Source: Candidatus Gastranaerophilales bacterium (lineage in GTDB: Bacteria > Cyanobacteriota > Vampirovibrionia > Gastranaerophilales > Gastranaerophilaceae). Taken from it: a DNA stretch of 64,000 bases. Of the stretch, positions 41,058 through 50,586 are shown in pieces. Both the position numbers and the translations under genes were made by a program. The notes beneath the pieces were generated by a model that had not been told where the DNA came from, did no database searches, and saw only the letters and a program-made list of their open reading frames with translations. Position 1 is the stretch's first letter; the number at the start of each line of letters is the position of its first letter. The DNA lies in the NCBI GenBank assembly GCA_944325655.1, contig CALVAW010000001.1, positions 1 through 64,000 on the forward strand, given 5' to 3'.

Positions 41058-43274
41058 TCACTTATTTTTCATAAAATCATAGAGGATTTTTTCTCCTTTA
41101 TTTATTCCGTACAAAAAAGTATTATTTGGTATTTCATCAAATTTAATATTTATTTCTTTTGCATATTGCCCTTCCAGTGCAATATAATTTTCATAAAATT
41201 CATCCAATAAATTATATGCTTTTTTATAATTTCCAAAGGCTACTGCAAAATCCGCCTCTACATCTCTTATACATTGAGCTTCAAGACATTCTAAATCAGG
41301 ACCTGCGGGAATTGCGCGAACTTTATTTTTAGGATTTGAAATCGTTCCTATTGCTCTCAAAAGACAAACTCTAAGCTCGTTTTTGTATATTTCATATTCA
41401 TTCAACCCCTTTGTCATTATTATTGCATCATTTGCACAAACAAAATTTTGCATTGGATATATATTTGTTTTTAACTCATAGGGCCTCTTAACGGGCATAA
41501 AATTTTGAACATTATAATTATAATCAATTTTTCTTTCTATTATTCCCCAAGCATCATCCGATATGGTTTTAGAAATATTATTATTCAAAAGAAGAACTGC
41601 TTGAAGTTTATGATTTTTCTTTCTGTTTTTTATTTCAACTGTAAATTTCAAAAACTCACAATGATTATCCAAAATAACCCTAAGTACAAAACCGCTAAAA
41701 TATATTTTCAAACAACTTTGAATTTGCCCGTTATATTCGATTTCGGTTTTTAATATATCTATTTTCTTATATTTGCCTTTTGGAGAAAAATTATAACTAT
41801 CTCCTTCGTCAGCAATATCCGTAAATTTTAATTCAAAAGTTTGTTTAAAATTTGTTATGTATATCTTTTTATTTTTAATTTCAAGCTTAATTTCATTATT
41901 TTCAATTGATTTCAAAGTAATTTTCACGTTTTTTTCAGGCTTTTTAATTTTTACCGTATTAAAAGACATTCTTTGATTTGAAGAAATTTCAACAGCTTGC
42001 AAATATAATGTTTTTATATCTTCCGTTACCGGAATAGAATATATATCGTATAAAAGACTGTCTTCAAATGCTCTTTTTTTATCCAATATTTGAGCATTTT
42101 CTATCTTATAGGGAGTAATTATTTTGATAACTTTTATATTATTTTTATTTGATAAGTTAAAAAGACCTGCTTTATTTTTAATGGCACCGTTGATACCATG
42201 TTCTTTTTTAAAATCGCCTTTAATATTATTTATAATTGAAGATAATAAATTATCACATTTTTCAAATCTGGCATCCAAAGCTCTGTGTACGGAATCTGTG
42301 GAACAACCGTAAATACCGTCGTGAGCATGATTTTTAATAAGTGTTTTATATGCAAATTCAATATTTTTTTGATACTTTTGTCCCAAATAAAAATCCAAAG
42401 GTTCTGTAATTCGTGATAATTTATTTTGAATTTTTGCGTTTTTTATTTTTTGATATACTCTTGCACTGTAAACACCGTTTAAAATATATGTGTTTGAATT
42501 ATCCAAAAATTCTTCCGGCGCTTTCTTATTTTCATAATCGACTTTTGAAAAATATTCAAACGGGCTGGATAAAATAATTTCATAATTTTCAAGCTTTTTA
42601 TTTATATCATTAATCTTATCATTTGCATTTTGAAGCATACCTAAATGATCGGCACCTATAGGCAAAAGCAAACAAGAAGGAGAATATTTGCTTATTTTAT
42701 CAAGATATTTGCTTAATCCTTCTACATTGTTGTTATGTATAAAATCATTAAAATAACCCTGCACAAGCCAAGTTGTTTTAATATTATCTTTTATAAAATT
42801 ACAGTTATTTTTAATTAAAACAGGATTAACACCCCGCCATATTAAAGCCTTGTCAATATTTTTAAGATTCAAAGCCCTGAATGCTGATTTTGAAACACCA
42901 AAAATATCAGACATATACCCTATAAATTCTTTTTGATAAAAATCAGAAGAAATTTTCATTCCGATATCAAGATTTTTTAACATGGAACAGAAATTTACCA
43001 AATAACTGTCGGCGCTTGCAAAATAAGGTCCTATTGCAAGATTTTTATTTTTTATAAAATATAAAATCTCTTGCAATCTTTCTTTTCGATACTTTAAATA
43101 ATCCAAAAGAGCCACGACTTGCCCATCAAGATAAAAAAACGGAGCATTACCCGATTTAAGCTCGTCTAAAACAATATCAAAAACCTTCAAAAATCTTACA
43201 TTAAAATCTTCTTTATCTCGATACCATTCGCGATCCCAGTGGGTATGTAAATATGCATAAACCTGCTTTTTCAT
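41058..43274 (-). CDS. GH38 alpha-mannosidase
   Basis: 738 residues of glycoside hydrolase family 38. 'AYLHTHWDREWYRD' is the family's N-terminal metal-site motif. 'YMSDIFGVSKSAFRAL' carries the nucleophile Asp region, and 'NHAHDGIYGCSTDSVHRALD' matches the NxxHD motif that supplies metal His/Asp. A middle helical and C-terminal beta-sandwich region follows. No signal peptide, so it probably acts in the cytoplasm on imported mannosides or mannosyl-glycerate-like compounds. No ribosome site; TAAAAT (minus) ends 6 nt before the ATG. The neighbours give no sugar operon. Confidence 0.88.
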   Translation of the reverse strand: MKKQVYAYLHTHWDREWYRDKEDFNVRFLKVFDIVLDELKSGNAPFFYLDGQVVALLDYLKYRKERLQEILYFIKNKNLAIGPYFASADSYLVNFCSMLKNLDIGMKISSDFYQKEFIGYMSDIFGVSKSAFRALNLKNIDKALIWRGVNPVLIKNNCNFIKDNIKTTWLVQGYFNDFIHNNNVEGLSKYLDKISKYSPSCLLLPIGADHLGMLQNANDKINDINKKLENYEIILSSPFEYFSKVDYENKKAPEEFLDNSNTYILNGVYSARVYQKIKNAKIQNKLSRITEPLDFYLGQKYQKNIEFAYKTLIKNHAHDGIYGCSTDSVHRALDARFEKCDNLLSSIINNIKGDFKKEHGINGAIKNKAGLFNLSNKNNIKVIKIITPYKIENAQILDKKRAFEDSLLYDIYSIPVTEDIKTLYLQAVEISSNQRMSFNTVKIKKPEKNVKITLKSIENNEIKLEIKNKKIYITNFKQTFELKFTDIADEGDSYNFSPKGKYKKIDILKTEIEYNGQIQSCLKIYFSGFVLRVILDNHCEFLKFTVEIKNRKKNHKLQAVLLLNNNISKTISDDAWGIIERKIDYNYNVQNFMPVKRPYELKTNIYPMQNFVCANDAIIMTKGLNEYEIYKNELRVCLLRAIGTISNPKNKVRAIPAGPDLECLEAQCIRDVEADFAVAFGNYKKAYNLLDEFYENYIALEGQYAKEINIKFDEIPNNTFLYGINKGEKILYDFMKNK

Positions 43275-43448
43275 ATATTTATTTTAATTCTTTTTTTAGC
43301 AGTAAAAATACTATATTTGAGTGAATAAATATCAAAAAATTTTATTTTCCATTTTATGGATGAGTTTTAATTTTTTAAATGTTGTATTATAAAAAAGCAA
43401 AAGGAATTTCCCTTTTTATTGTGTCCCCATAGTTTGTAGAGTAAAAAT

Positions 43449-43709
43449 ATGAGCAAAAGTAACCAAAAATCTTTAGAAGCAGAAATATTAAAATGTAAAA
43501 AAAGGCTTAAAGAATTAGCCCCCGAGATTGAGTTCAACAGCGAAAAATCCAAAGAATACAATAAAATTATTGTACAAAAAGCAATACTTGTAGACAGATA
43601 CAAGAAACTATGCTACAAACCATCGCTCTCTCAAAGAATCAAAGAGGCAATTTGTGCTAATCCGTTTAAGAAAAAAGAAAAATTAATCTGCGACTACTTT
43701 CTTTCATAG
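43449..43709 (+). CDS. Small coiled-coil basic protein
   Basis: 86 residues, not recognised. The first ~55 residues form a likely coiled coil ('EAEILKCKKRLKELAPEIEF', 'YNKIIVQKAILVDRYKKL'), followed by a basic tail 'RIKEAICANPFKKKEK'. A weak GTAGAG lies before the ATG. Its end overlaps the converging PEBP gene by 16 nt. The overlap and weak ribosome site lower confidence, but the composition looks protein-like and no other frame explains the gap. Confidence 0.5.
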   Translation: MSKSNQKSLEAEILKCKKRLKELAPEIEFNSEKSKEYNKIIVQKAILVDRYKKLCYKPSLSQRIKEAICANPFKKKEKLICDYFLS

Positions 43710-44239
43710 AGCGCAGTTATTGTTGACTTGGCTATTGAATGTGCTAATACTTTCTTTTCTACTTCTTTAGGTTTTGTGTTTTTGTCAACATCAATTTTTT
43801 CAACATCCAAAGCATATACGGTAAAGTTATAATGATGCATTCCATGCCCCACGGGAGGACAAGCACCGCCATAACCTTGTGAATTAAAATCGGTCAATGT
43901 TTCAATCGCACCACTTGGCAATTTATTCTTATATGAATTTACATCTGAAGGAATATTAACTACAAGCCAATGATACCAACCATTTTCTCTTGGCGCATCT
44001 GGGTCATGACAAATTATAGCAAAACTTTTAGTATTTGCGGGCGCATTTGCCCACGATAAATCCGGAGCCACATTTCCGCCGTTACAGCCAAAACCTTTAT
44101 AAACCTGTTCGTTTGGTAATATATCATTATTTTTAAATTTAGTGCTTACTACGGTGAAAACATCAACCTTGTCTAATGCGCTGGACATTATTATACCTCC
44201 TAAATATAAGCAAAATATTAATAATATAATCTTTTTCAT
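43694..44239 (-). CDS. Exported PEBP-like protein (YbhB/YbcL family)
   Basis: 181 residues with a signal peptide (near 'LGGIIMSSA'). Phosphatidylethanolamine-binding/Raf-kinase-inhibitor-like fold: 'GGNVAPDLSWANAPANTKSF', 'CHDPDAPRENGWYHWLVVNI' (the DPDxP...HW signature), and 'ACPPVGHGMHHYNFTVYALD'. Bacterial members bind small anionic ligands; a role is not established. It starts 15 nt after the UbiA-type gene ends and may be co-transcribed. Confidence 0.92.
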   Translation of the reverse strand: MKKIILLIFCLYLGGIIMSSALDKVDVFTVVSTKFKNNDILPNEQVYKGFGCNGGNVAPDLSWANAPANTKSFAIICHDPDAPRENGWYHWLVVNIPSDVNSYKNKLPSGAIETLTDFNSQGYGGACPPVGHGMHHYNFTVYALDVEKIDVDKNTKPKEVEKKVLAHSIAKSTITALYERK

Positions 44240-44254
44240 AATCGATTTTCCATA

Positions 44255-45235
44255 TTAAACTATCGTACCGATTGCTGCAAAAAGAGCAAAGAAAAACGAA
44301 AAATTTCTCGCAAGATAGAATCTGTACATAAAAAAGGCAATATTTTTTTGCTCAATCTCCTTCCAATTTTCAAAAAAACCATAATACCACCTCGGAGTAA
44401 ATTTAACGTTATTTATATTTATATAATCATTCATTGATTCTTGCAACTTTGTTGCAATTGGTAAAGTTAAAAACACATATAGAGTATGCGGATTTAAATT
44501 CAATGTTAAAACACCAAATATAATAATAAAATAAGATGCAAAAATCATTCCTTTTAATGTTCTCATTGCATTTCGTTTTGTTTTCAAATATAAACAAAGA
44601 GTCTTCTTGCCGTCAGATTCATCAAATTCCCAATCCATAAGACTATGAGTATGAAGCAAAATAAGAGTTGCAAAAAATATAGCCCATGAAAGCAAAAACA
44701 GACCGGAATTAAACTCACCGGTAAGCGCAAAATAACCGCCCATAATAATTAACGGTCCATATATCAAGCCGATTATTATTTCAGCAAGGTAATATCTTGA
44801 TGAAATCGGATAAATAAGAGTTAAAATACCGCCAAAAAAAGCAAATAATAAAACTTGCCAACCCGAAATAAAAGCAAAATATATTCCTATAAATAGCGGA
44901 ATTATAAAAAGAAAAAACAAAATTAAATTTAAATCAAAAAAGGAATAAGTTCCATCCAAAATAAGTTTTGCTTTTGGAACAAAAGAATTAAATTTTATAT
45001 CCTTCAAATTTTGATTATTTTTCAATTTTTGTTTTACATCAATGTAATCATCAAAAAGATTTGCACCCAAATGCACTAAACAAAGCGCAATTAACAACAA
45101 TGCAAAATTAAAAATGCTAAATCTTTCACTATAATGCGCAAAAGCTAAAACCGGAAGACAGGAAGCAAAAGTAACCCCTAAAGAATAAGCTCTTGTTAAT
45201 TGCAAAAAACTCTTAATCTTATTTAGAAAATACAT
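44255..45235 (-). CDS. UbiA-family prenyltransferase (MenA-like)
   Basis: 326 residues with about eight membrane helices. The two Asp-rich prenyl-diphosphate motifs are 'GANLFDDYIDVKQK' and 'LMDWEFDESDGKKTLCLYLK'. Best fit is 1,4-dihydroxy-2-naphthoate polyprenyltransferase (menaquinone synthesis), but other UbiA enzymes share these motifs. No other men genes are near. If the organism is a strict fermenter, a quinone role would be surprising. GAGGAGT precedes the ATG. Confidence 0.82.
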   Translation of the reverse strand: MYFLNKIKSFLQLTRAYSLGVTFASCLPVLAFAHYSERFSIFNFALLLIALCLVHLGANLFDDYIDVKQKLKNNQNLKDIKFNSFVPKAKLILDGTYSFFDLNLILFFLFIIPLFIGIYFAFISGWQVLLFAFFGGILTLIYPISSRYYLAEIIIGLIYGPLIIMGGYFALTGEFNSGLFLLSWAIFFATLILLHTHSLMDWEFDESDGKKTLCLYLKTKRNAMRTLKGMIFASYFIIIFGVLTLNLNPHTLYVFLTLPIATKLQESMNDYININNVKFTPRWYYGFFENWKEIEQKNIAFFMYRFYLARNFSFFFALFAAIGTIV

Positions 45236-45565
45236 TTCATAAACTCCTCATTTATCTTGAATTTATTATAAATAAAATATTATTTTTATACATTCGAGTT
45301 AAGTATAAGATAAATTATGTAAATTTATTTTTTTAAACATTAGTTTTTTAAAAAAATTTACAAATATTAACACAAAAGGGAAAAACTGCCTAAAATATAA
45401 ACTTTATAGAATATTGTAAAATCTTAATGTGTTGTATATTTAAAAAAATTATTTTATAAATATGTGTAAAATTCACTAATTTTAAGGATTTTTCGCATAT
45501 TTAAACTTGCAAAGAAAAATTCAACATGTATTATTGAATATACTGAATAAAAAATAAGGAAAAAT
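45236..45565. other. 330-bp non-coding gap before the ribosomal operon
   Basis: Very AT-rich. It holds the 5' end of the UbiA-type transcript (minus) and the infA promoter (plus, 45507-45534). No ORF with a ribosome site, RNA fold or long repeat was found. Confidence 0.5.
45507..45534 (+). promoter_or_regulatory. Promoter of the infA-rpmJ-rps operon
   Basis: TTGCAA (45507-45512), 16-nt spacer, TATTAT (45529-45534). Transcription would start near 45541, giving a leader of about 25 nt with AAGGAAA before infA. Confidence 0.55.
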
Positions 45566-45781
45566 ATGTCAAAAGACGTAATAGAACTTGAAGGAACAAT
45601 ACTCGAATCACTGCCTAACGCAATGTTTAGAGTAGAACTCGAAAACGGACATGAAATTTTAGCCCATATCTCAGGGAAAATCAGAAAAAATTTCATCCGT
45701 ATACTGCCGGGGGATAAAGTAAAAGTCGAAATGACACCATACGACCTGAGCAGAGGAAGAATTACATACAGACTAAAATAA
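45566..45781 (+). CDS. infA: Translation initiation factor IF-1
   Basis: 71-residue single OB-fold protein binding the 30S A site during initiation. '[20 protein letters not shown]' and '[20 protein letters not shown]' are typical. First gene of a run of ribosomal genes; rpmJ begins 12 nt downstream. Confidence 0.98.
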   Translation: MSKDVIELEGTILESLPNAMFRVELENGHEILAHISGKIRKNFIRILPGDKVKVEMTPYDLSRGRITYRLK

Positions 45782-45793
45782 AAGGATAAAAAA

Positions 45794-45907
45794 ATGAAAG
45801 TAAGAGCATCTGTAAAAAAAATATGCAAAGACTGCCAAATTATCAAAAGACGCGGCAGAGTAACCGTTGTTTGTAAACACCCTAAACACAAACAAAGACA
45901 AGGATAA
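45794..45907 (+). CDS. rpmJ: 50S ribosomal protein L36
   Basis: 37 residues: '[19 protein letters not shown]' then '[13 protein letters not shown]'. Zinc ligands Cys11, Cys14, Cys27 and His32 are all present, so it is the zinc-binding (C+) form. AAAGGA precedes the ATG. The position between infA and rpsM is the standard bacterial order. Confidence 0.98.
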   Translation: MKVRASVKKICKDCQIIKRRGRVTVVCKHPKHKQRQG

Positions 45908-45948
45908 CCCATAAAAATTAAGTAAAATGTCAAAATAGGAGAAAATAA

Positions 45949-46317
45949 ATGGCAAGATTAGCAGGGGTGGATTTACCCCGTAATAAGAGAATGGTTATAG
46001 CACTAACCTACATCTACGGAATCGGACCTACAAGAAGCGCTAAAATTTTAGCTGCTTGTAACATATCTCAAGATTTGAGAACAGATGATTTAACGGATGA
46101 TGATATTAAAAAATTAAGAAATGAAATCGCTCACTACACAATTGAAGGTGATTTAAAAAGAGAAGAATCGCTCCATATCAAACGTTTAAGCGAAATTAAT
46201 TCATATCGAGGAATCCGTCATAGAAGAAAATTGCCCGTTAGAGGTCAAAGAACAAAAACAAATGCAAGAACAAGACGCGGCAGAAAAACCGGACCAATTG
46301 CAAATAAAAAGAAATAA
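45949..46317 (+). CDS. rpsM: 30S ribosomal protein S13
   Basis: 122 residues at the head of the 30S subunit: '[20 protein letters not shown]' and the basic tail '[19 protein letters not shown]', normal length. AGGAGA precedes the ATG. Followed by rpsK. Confidence 0.98.
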   Translation: MARLAGVDLPRNKRMVIALTYIYGIGPTRSAKILAACNISQDLRTDDLTDDDIKKLRNEIAHYTIEGDLKREESLHIKRLSEINSYRGIRHRRKLPVRGQRTKTNARTRRGRKTGPIANKKK

Positions 46318-46383
46318 TTTCTTTTAAATTAATTTAATTCACACCGTATTAAATGAACATAATAAACTAAAAGGAAATAAATA

Positions 46384-46770
46384 ATGGCTAAACCTACAAA
46401 AACTAAAAAGAAAGAAAGAAAGAATATATTGCAAGGTGTTGTACATATACAATCAACCTTCAATAACACTATCGTAACTTCAACAGATACTCAAGGTAAT
46501 GCTGTTGCATGGGCTTCTGCGGGCGGTTGCGGTTTTAAAGGTGCTAGAAAAGGAACTCCTTTTGCGGCGCAAAGTGCAGCTGAAATTGTTGCAAAAAAAT
46601 CTATCGATCAAGGCATGAAAAAGGTCGAAGTTTACGTTAAGGGACCGGGCTCAGGCAGAGAAACAGCAATAAGAGCAATTCAAAGTGCCGGACTTGAAAT
46701 TACATTGATTAAAGATGTAACTCCAATTCCTCACAACGGATGTCGTCCTCCAAAAAAACGCAGAGTGTAG
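46384..46770 (+). CDS. rpsK: 30S ribosomal protein S11
   Basis: 128 residues of the platform protein uS11: '[20 protein letters not shown]', '[20 protein letters not shown]', '[20 protein letters not shown]' and '[13 protein letters not shown]'. Normal length, followed by rpsD 24 nt on. Confidence 0.98.
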   Translation: MAKPTKTKKKERKNILQGVVHIQSTFNNTIVTSTDTQGNAVAWASAGGCGFKGARKGTPFAAQSAAEIVAKKSIDQGMKKVEVYVKGPGSGRETAIRAIQSAGLEITLIKDVTPIPHNGCRPPKKRRV

Positions 46771-46794
46771 TAATAAAACCAAATAGGAGCTAAA

Positions 46795-47397
46795 ATGGCT
46801 AAATATACAGGACCTACAAATAAATTATTCAGAAATTATGGTGTTAAAGATTTGTCTAATCGCAAATTAACAACATCTATGAGACAAACCGCGTCCGGTC
46901 AACACGGAGCTCTCAGAAAGAAAAATTCTGATTATGCACTGCAATTAAAAGCAAAACAAACAATCAGAATGACATATCTTGTTAGCGAAAAACAATTTGT
47001 AAAATACTATGAAAATGCTTCAAGAAAAACAGGCGTCACAGGTACAATTATGTTACAAACTCTTGAATCAAGATTAGATAACGTAATTTACAGAGCAGGT
47101 TTTGCAATCACAAGAAGACAAGCAAGACAAATAGTTAATCACGCACACGTTCTTGTTAACGGTAAAAAAGTAGACATTCCTTCTTATTTATTGAAAGCAG
47201 GCGACGTTGTTACAGTTAGAGAAAATTCAAAAGAATTTATTAAAACCGTCATTGAATCAATCGATCTTGCACTAAATTATGCTTGGTTAACGGTTGACAG
47301 AAATGAACTGAAAATCACTTTTGACAGAATTCCTCAAAGGGAAGAACTTGACCCTGAATTTAAAGAACAACTCGTTATTGAATATTACTCTAAATAA
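46795..47397 (+). CDS. rpsD: 30S ribosomal protein S4
   Basis: 200 residues, an early 16S-binding protein. Conserved 'LFRNYGVKDLSNRKL'-type start and the S4 domain 'LESRLDNVIYRAGFAITRRQ' with 'HVLVNGKKVDIPSYLL'. No zinc Cys near the N-terminus, so it is the zinc-free form. In other bacteria S4 represses this operon; a binding site is not visible here. Confidence 0.97.
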   Translation: MAKYTGPTNKLFRNYGVKDLSNRKLTTSMRQTASGQHGALRKKNSDYALQLKAKQTIRMTYLVSEKQFVKYYENASRKTGVTGTIMLQTLESRLDNVIYRAGFAITRRQARQIVNHAHVLVNGKKVDIPSYLLKAGDVVTVRENSKEFIKTVIESIDLALNYAWLTVDRNELKITFDRIPQREELDPEFKEQLVIEYYSK

Positions 47398-47415
47398 TTA
47401 GGAGAGAATAAAATT

Positions 47416-48393
47416 ATGGAACTTAAAATTAAAAATATTAACACTACTACTTCATCAGACGGTTCTCAATACGGTAAATTTGTTATTGAGCCGTTGGAAA
47501 GAGGTTATGGCGCAACAATAGGAAACGCTTTAAGACGAGTATTGTTGTCCAGCCTTGAAGGCGCAGCAGTTACTTCCGTAAGAATAGAAGGAATAACTCA
47601 TGAATACACTTCAATTCCCGGAGTAGTCGAAGATGTTATTGATATAATGTTAAACTTAAAATCGGTTGTTGTTAAAACAGATTCTTATGAACCTCAACAC
47701 CTAAGATTAGATGCAACAAAACCGGGGCCTGTTCTTGCAGGTGATATAGAACTTCCTGCGGGAGTTAAAATCGTAAACCCCGATTGTGTTATATGCACAT
47801 TATCAGAAGGCGGATCAATCCATGCCGATATTACTGTTGAAGTCGGAAAAGGATATGTAACAACAGACGTTTTAAAAGAACAAAAGAACGGACTTCCCAT
47901 AGATTTACTGCCTATAGACGCAGTATTTATGCCAATTAAAAGAGTCAGCTACAATGTAGAACCCGCACGTGTGGGAGAATCATTAGATTTCGATAAACTA
48001 ACGCTTGAAATTTGGTCAAACGGTTCAATTGAAGTTACAGCAGCATTATCAAAAGCTTCTAATCTTCTTATTGAACACTTCAGTCAAATTGCCGGCATTT
48101 CCGGAACTCCGGTACAAATTAAACCGGAAATAATCGAATCTCAAGAAGAAGCAGCAGAAGCTGCTCCGACTTTAACAATAGAAGACTTGGAACTTTCCGT
48201 AAGAGCTTATAATTGCTTAAAAAGAGCGAGCATAAACTCTATGTCAGAATTGTTGAAAAAATCAGAACATGATTTATTGAACATTAAAAATTTCGGCAAA
48301 AAATCATCAGACGAAGTCATTGAAAAACTTCATCAAATGGGTTTAGATTTGCAACCAAACCCTGAAGATGCCGATGATCTTGAATTAATATAA
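47416..48393 (+). CDS. rpoA: RNA polymerase alpha subunit
   Basis: 325 residues. The N-terminal assembly domain has 'FVIEPLERGYGATIGNALRR' and 'SLEGAAVTSVRIEGITHEY'; an acidic linker leads to the C-terminal DNA- and activator-binding domain 'LELSVRAYNCLKRASINSM' and 'LLNIKNFGKKSSDEVIEKL'. Complete and normal. Lies between rpsD and rplQ as usual. Confidence 0.98.
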   Translation: MELKIKNINTTTSSDGSQYGKFVIEPLERGYGATIGNALRRVLLSSLEGAAVTSVRIEGITHEYTSIPGVVEDVIDIMLNLKSVVVKTDSYEPQHLRLDATKPGPVLAGDIELPAGVKIVNPDCVICTLSEGGSIHADITVEVGKGYVTTDVLKEQKNGLPIDLLPIDAVFMPIKRVSYNVEPARVGESLDFDKLTLEIWSNGSIEVTAALSKASNLLIEHFSQIAGISGTPVQIKPEIIESQEEAAEAAPTLTIEDLELSVRAYNCLKRASINSMSELLKKSEHDLLNIKNFGKKSSDEVIEKLHQMGLDLQPNPEDADDLELI

Positions 48394-48418
48394 CAGTCAA
48401 AAGTAAGGAATAAACAAA

Positions 48419-48847
48419 ATGAGACACGGTCGTAAAATTCATAAACTATCTAAGGCAGCAGACCAAAGAAAAGCATTAATGCGCACTTTGGCATCTCAGT
48501 TGTTCTTAAATGGTGAAATTACAACTACAATGGCAAGAGCTAAGGCTCTAAAACCATACGCTGAATCAATTATCACTTTTGCTAAAAAAGGCGATTTGGC
48601 TGCTCGTCGTGAAGCAAAAAAAGATATATACGATATAGAAACAGAAAAATATATTGACACCGAAACAGGTGAATTGTTTGATACTCTTCCTGAAGGCAAG
48701 AAGTTACCGAAGCAATCTGTTTTAAGACAATTGTTTTCTGTTATCGGCAAAAAATATGCAACTCGCAACGGCGGATATACAAGAATCTTAAGATTAACTC
48801 CCCGTCGTGGTGATAATGCAGAAATGGCATTAATTCAATTAGTTTAA
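48419..48847 (+). CDS. rplQ: 50S ribosomal protein L17
   Basis: 142 residues. 'MRHGRKIHKLSKAADQRKAL' start and 'GGYTRILRLTPRRGDNAEMA' end are typical. An insertion around residues 65-95 ('IYDIETEKYIDTETGELF') makes it longer than the ~117-residue short form. The stop overlaps the truA start (TAATG). Confidence 0.97.
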   Translation: MRHGRKIHKLSKAADQRKALMRTLASQLFLNGEITTTMARAKALKPYAESIITFAKKGDLAARREAKKDIYDIETEKYIDTETGELFDTLPEGKKLPKQSVLRQLFSVIGKKYATRNGGYTRILRLTPRRGDNAEMALIQLV

Positions 48848-49635
48848 TGACATTTCAAGCTCGATACGTCATAAGCTTTGAATTTCGAGGGGACGATTTT
48901 TTCGGAAGTCAAAAGCAGCCCGATAAAAGAACCGTTCAAGGAGAAATTGAAAAAGCACTCCGCACATTGACAAAAGATAAAATCAATATATTTATTTCGG
49001 GAAGAACCGATGCTAAAGTGTCCGCAAGATACCAAACAGCTCATTTCGATGCAAAAAGAATAGAAAATATTCAAAAATTTCAGTATTCTTTAAATTGCAT
49101 ACTTCCCGATGATGTAAAAATACTTGAGCTGAAAGAAACAAACCCGAACTTTCATGCTCAAAAATCCGCTCTATATAAACATTACAGATATACAATCTTA
49201 AATGACCATGTTGCTTCGGTCTTTTCAGATAAATATTTGTTTTATCCTTATGGAGAAATTAATATAGAAAGGTTAAATAAAGCTCTTTCGTATATTATAG
49301 GACATCATGACTTTTCAGCTTTCAAATCAGCTTCGGATAATCCGTATAATGATTGCAAAATATATTATGCGAAAGCAAAAAAAGTCAATAAAGAAAGACA
49401 TGATTTTATCTTTATAGATATTATAGGAAACAGATTTCTCTATAATATGGTAAGGACTATCGTAGGCGAACTTCTTTATATTGAAAGAAATAATCTTAAA
49501 CCCGAGATTATGAAAGAAGTTTTAGACTCTAAAGACAGATCAACCGCTGCCAGTGTAATTGAAGCCAAAGCGCTGTGTTTGGAGTATGTCGGCTATGATG
49601 ACGTAAAAAGCTATATTAAACAAATAAATTCTTAA
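48847..49635 (+). CDS. truA: tRNA pseudouridine(38-40) synthase TruA
   Basis: 262 residues. 'EFRGDDFFGSQKQPDKRTVQ' start, catalytic Asp in 'ISGRTDAKVSARYQTAHF', 'LNCILPDDVKILELKETN', 'GHHDFSAFKSA' and 'IIGNRFLYNMVRTIVGELL'. The common 'GRTDAGVHA' loop reads 'GRTDAKVSA', a mild departure that keeps the catalytic Asp. The start shares an A with the rplQ stop, so it is coupled. Confidence 0.95.
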   Translation: MTFQARYVISFEFRGDDFFGSQKQPDKRTVQGEIEKALRTLTKDKINIFISGRTDAKVSARYQTAHFDAKRIENIQKFQYSLNCILPDDVKILELKETNPNFHAQKSALYKHYRYTILNDHVASVFSDKYLFYPYGEINIERLNKALSYIIGHHDFSAFKSASDNPYNDCKIYYAKAKKVNKERHDFIFIDIIGNRFLYNMVRTIVGELLYIERNNLKPEIMKEVLDSKDRSTAASVIEAKALCLEYVGYDDVKSYIKQINS

Positions 49636-49650
49636 AAAGGAAGGTAAATA

Positions 49651-50091
49651 ATGAAAACTTTTAGTGCAAAACCACTGGAAATAACACGCAAATGGTATGT
49701 TATTGATGCGGAAGGTGCAACTCTCGGAAGGGTAGCAGTTGCTGCAGCTAACATATTAAGAGGTAAAAACAAACCTCAATATACACCAAATGTTGATACC
49801 GGAGATTTTGTCATCATAATAAATGCAGATAAAATTACGGTTTCAGGTAAAAAAGAAACAGATAAATTATATAGAAGCCATTCAGGGTATCCCGGAGGTT
49901 TCAAAGAAATTAGTTTTAAAGCCATGATGGAAAAAACTCCAACACGTGCTATAGAAAAAGCTGTAAAAGGAATGCTTCCTCACAACACGCTGGGCGATGA
50001 ACAGTTTCAAAAATTAAAAGTATATGCAGGCGCTGAACATCCTCATGCTGCTCAAAAACCTGAAGTATACGAACTAAAAGGAGATAAATAA
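49651..50091 (+). CDS. rplM: 50S ribosomal protein L13
   Basis: 146 residues: '[20 protein letters not shown]', '[20 protein letters not shown]', '[16 protein letters not shown]' and '[20 protein letters not shown]'. Normal length. AAGGAAGG precedes the ATG. Followed directly by rpsI. Confidence 0.98.
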   Translation: MKTFSAKPLEITRKWYVIDAEGATLGRVAVAAANILRGKNKPQYTPNVDTGDFVIIINADKITVSGKKETDKLYRSHSGYPGGFKEISFKAMMEKTPTRAIEKAVKGMLPHNTLGDEQFQKLKVYAGAEHPHAAQKPEVYELKGDK

Positions 50092-50504
50092 TGGCTGCTA
50101 AAAATACAGATAACAAAAAAGAAATAATTAAAACAGGCAGAAGAAAATGCTCAATTGCAGTTGCTAAAATAGTATCAGGTAAAGGCAGAATCTTTATTAA
50201 CGGAAAAACATTAAAAGGATACTTTGGTAACAGACCATCTCTTGAAATGACAATATATAGTCCGCTTGTTTTAACAGAAAACCAAGATAAATACGATATT
50301 AGAGTCAAAGCAATAGGTGGCGGGGTAAGTGCTCAAGCAGATGCTATTAAACTTGCAATAGCAAGAGCACTGGTTGAAATTAATGAAGAATATAAATCCA
50401 CTCTTAAACAAGAAGGCATGTTGACTCGCGATTCTCGCATCAAAGAACGTAAAAAATACGGTCGTAAACGTGCCAGAAAAAGATTTCAATTCTCTAAAAG
50501 GTAG
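50091..50504 (+). CDS. rpsI: 30S ribosomal protein S9
   Basis: 137 residues: 'TGRRKCSIAVAKIVSGKGRI', 'GGGVSAQADAIKLAIARALV' and the tail 'RKKYGRKRARKRFQFSKR' reaching the decoding site. The start codon overlaps the rplM stop, so the pair is coupled. Last gene of the operon before a terminator. Confidence 0.98.
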   Translation: MAAKNTDNKKEIIKTGRRKCSIAVAKIVSGKGRIFINGKTLKGYFGNRPSLEMTIYSPLVLTENQDKYDIRVKAIGGGVSAQADAIKLAIARALVEINEEYKSTLKQEGMLTRDSRIKERKKYGRKRARKRFQFSKR

Positions 50505-50524
50505 AAATATTCAAATAATAAATA

Positions 50525-50554
50525 AAAAACCGCTCTTAAGAGCGGTTTTTTTTG
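50525..50554 (+). terminator. Terminator of the ribosomal operon
   Basis: CCGCTC/GAGCGG with a TTAA loop, flanked by A residues and a run of eight T. Confidence 0.9.
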
Positions 50555-50560
50555 TGTATA

Positions 50561-50586
50561 AAAAAATCGGATGAATATATCATCCG
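50561..50586 (-). terminator. Terminator of the second Gly-rich pilin-like gene
   Basis: On minus: CGGATGA/TCATCCG with a 5-nt loop, followed by six T. It begins right after the 29-bp conserved element. Confidence 0.85.

Noticed and set aside
41505-42312. Plus-strand frames over the GH38 gene
   Set aside because: No ribosome sites and no recognisable content; the minus-strand enzyme motifs are clear.
43385-43425. AAAAGGAA...TTCCCTTTT as a terminator before the 43449 gene
   Set aside because: The arms pair imperfectly and the orientation does not fit a gene end with a T run; not convincing.
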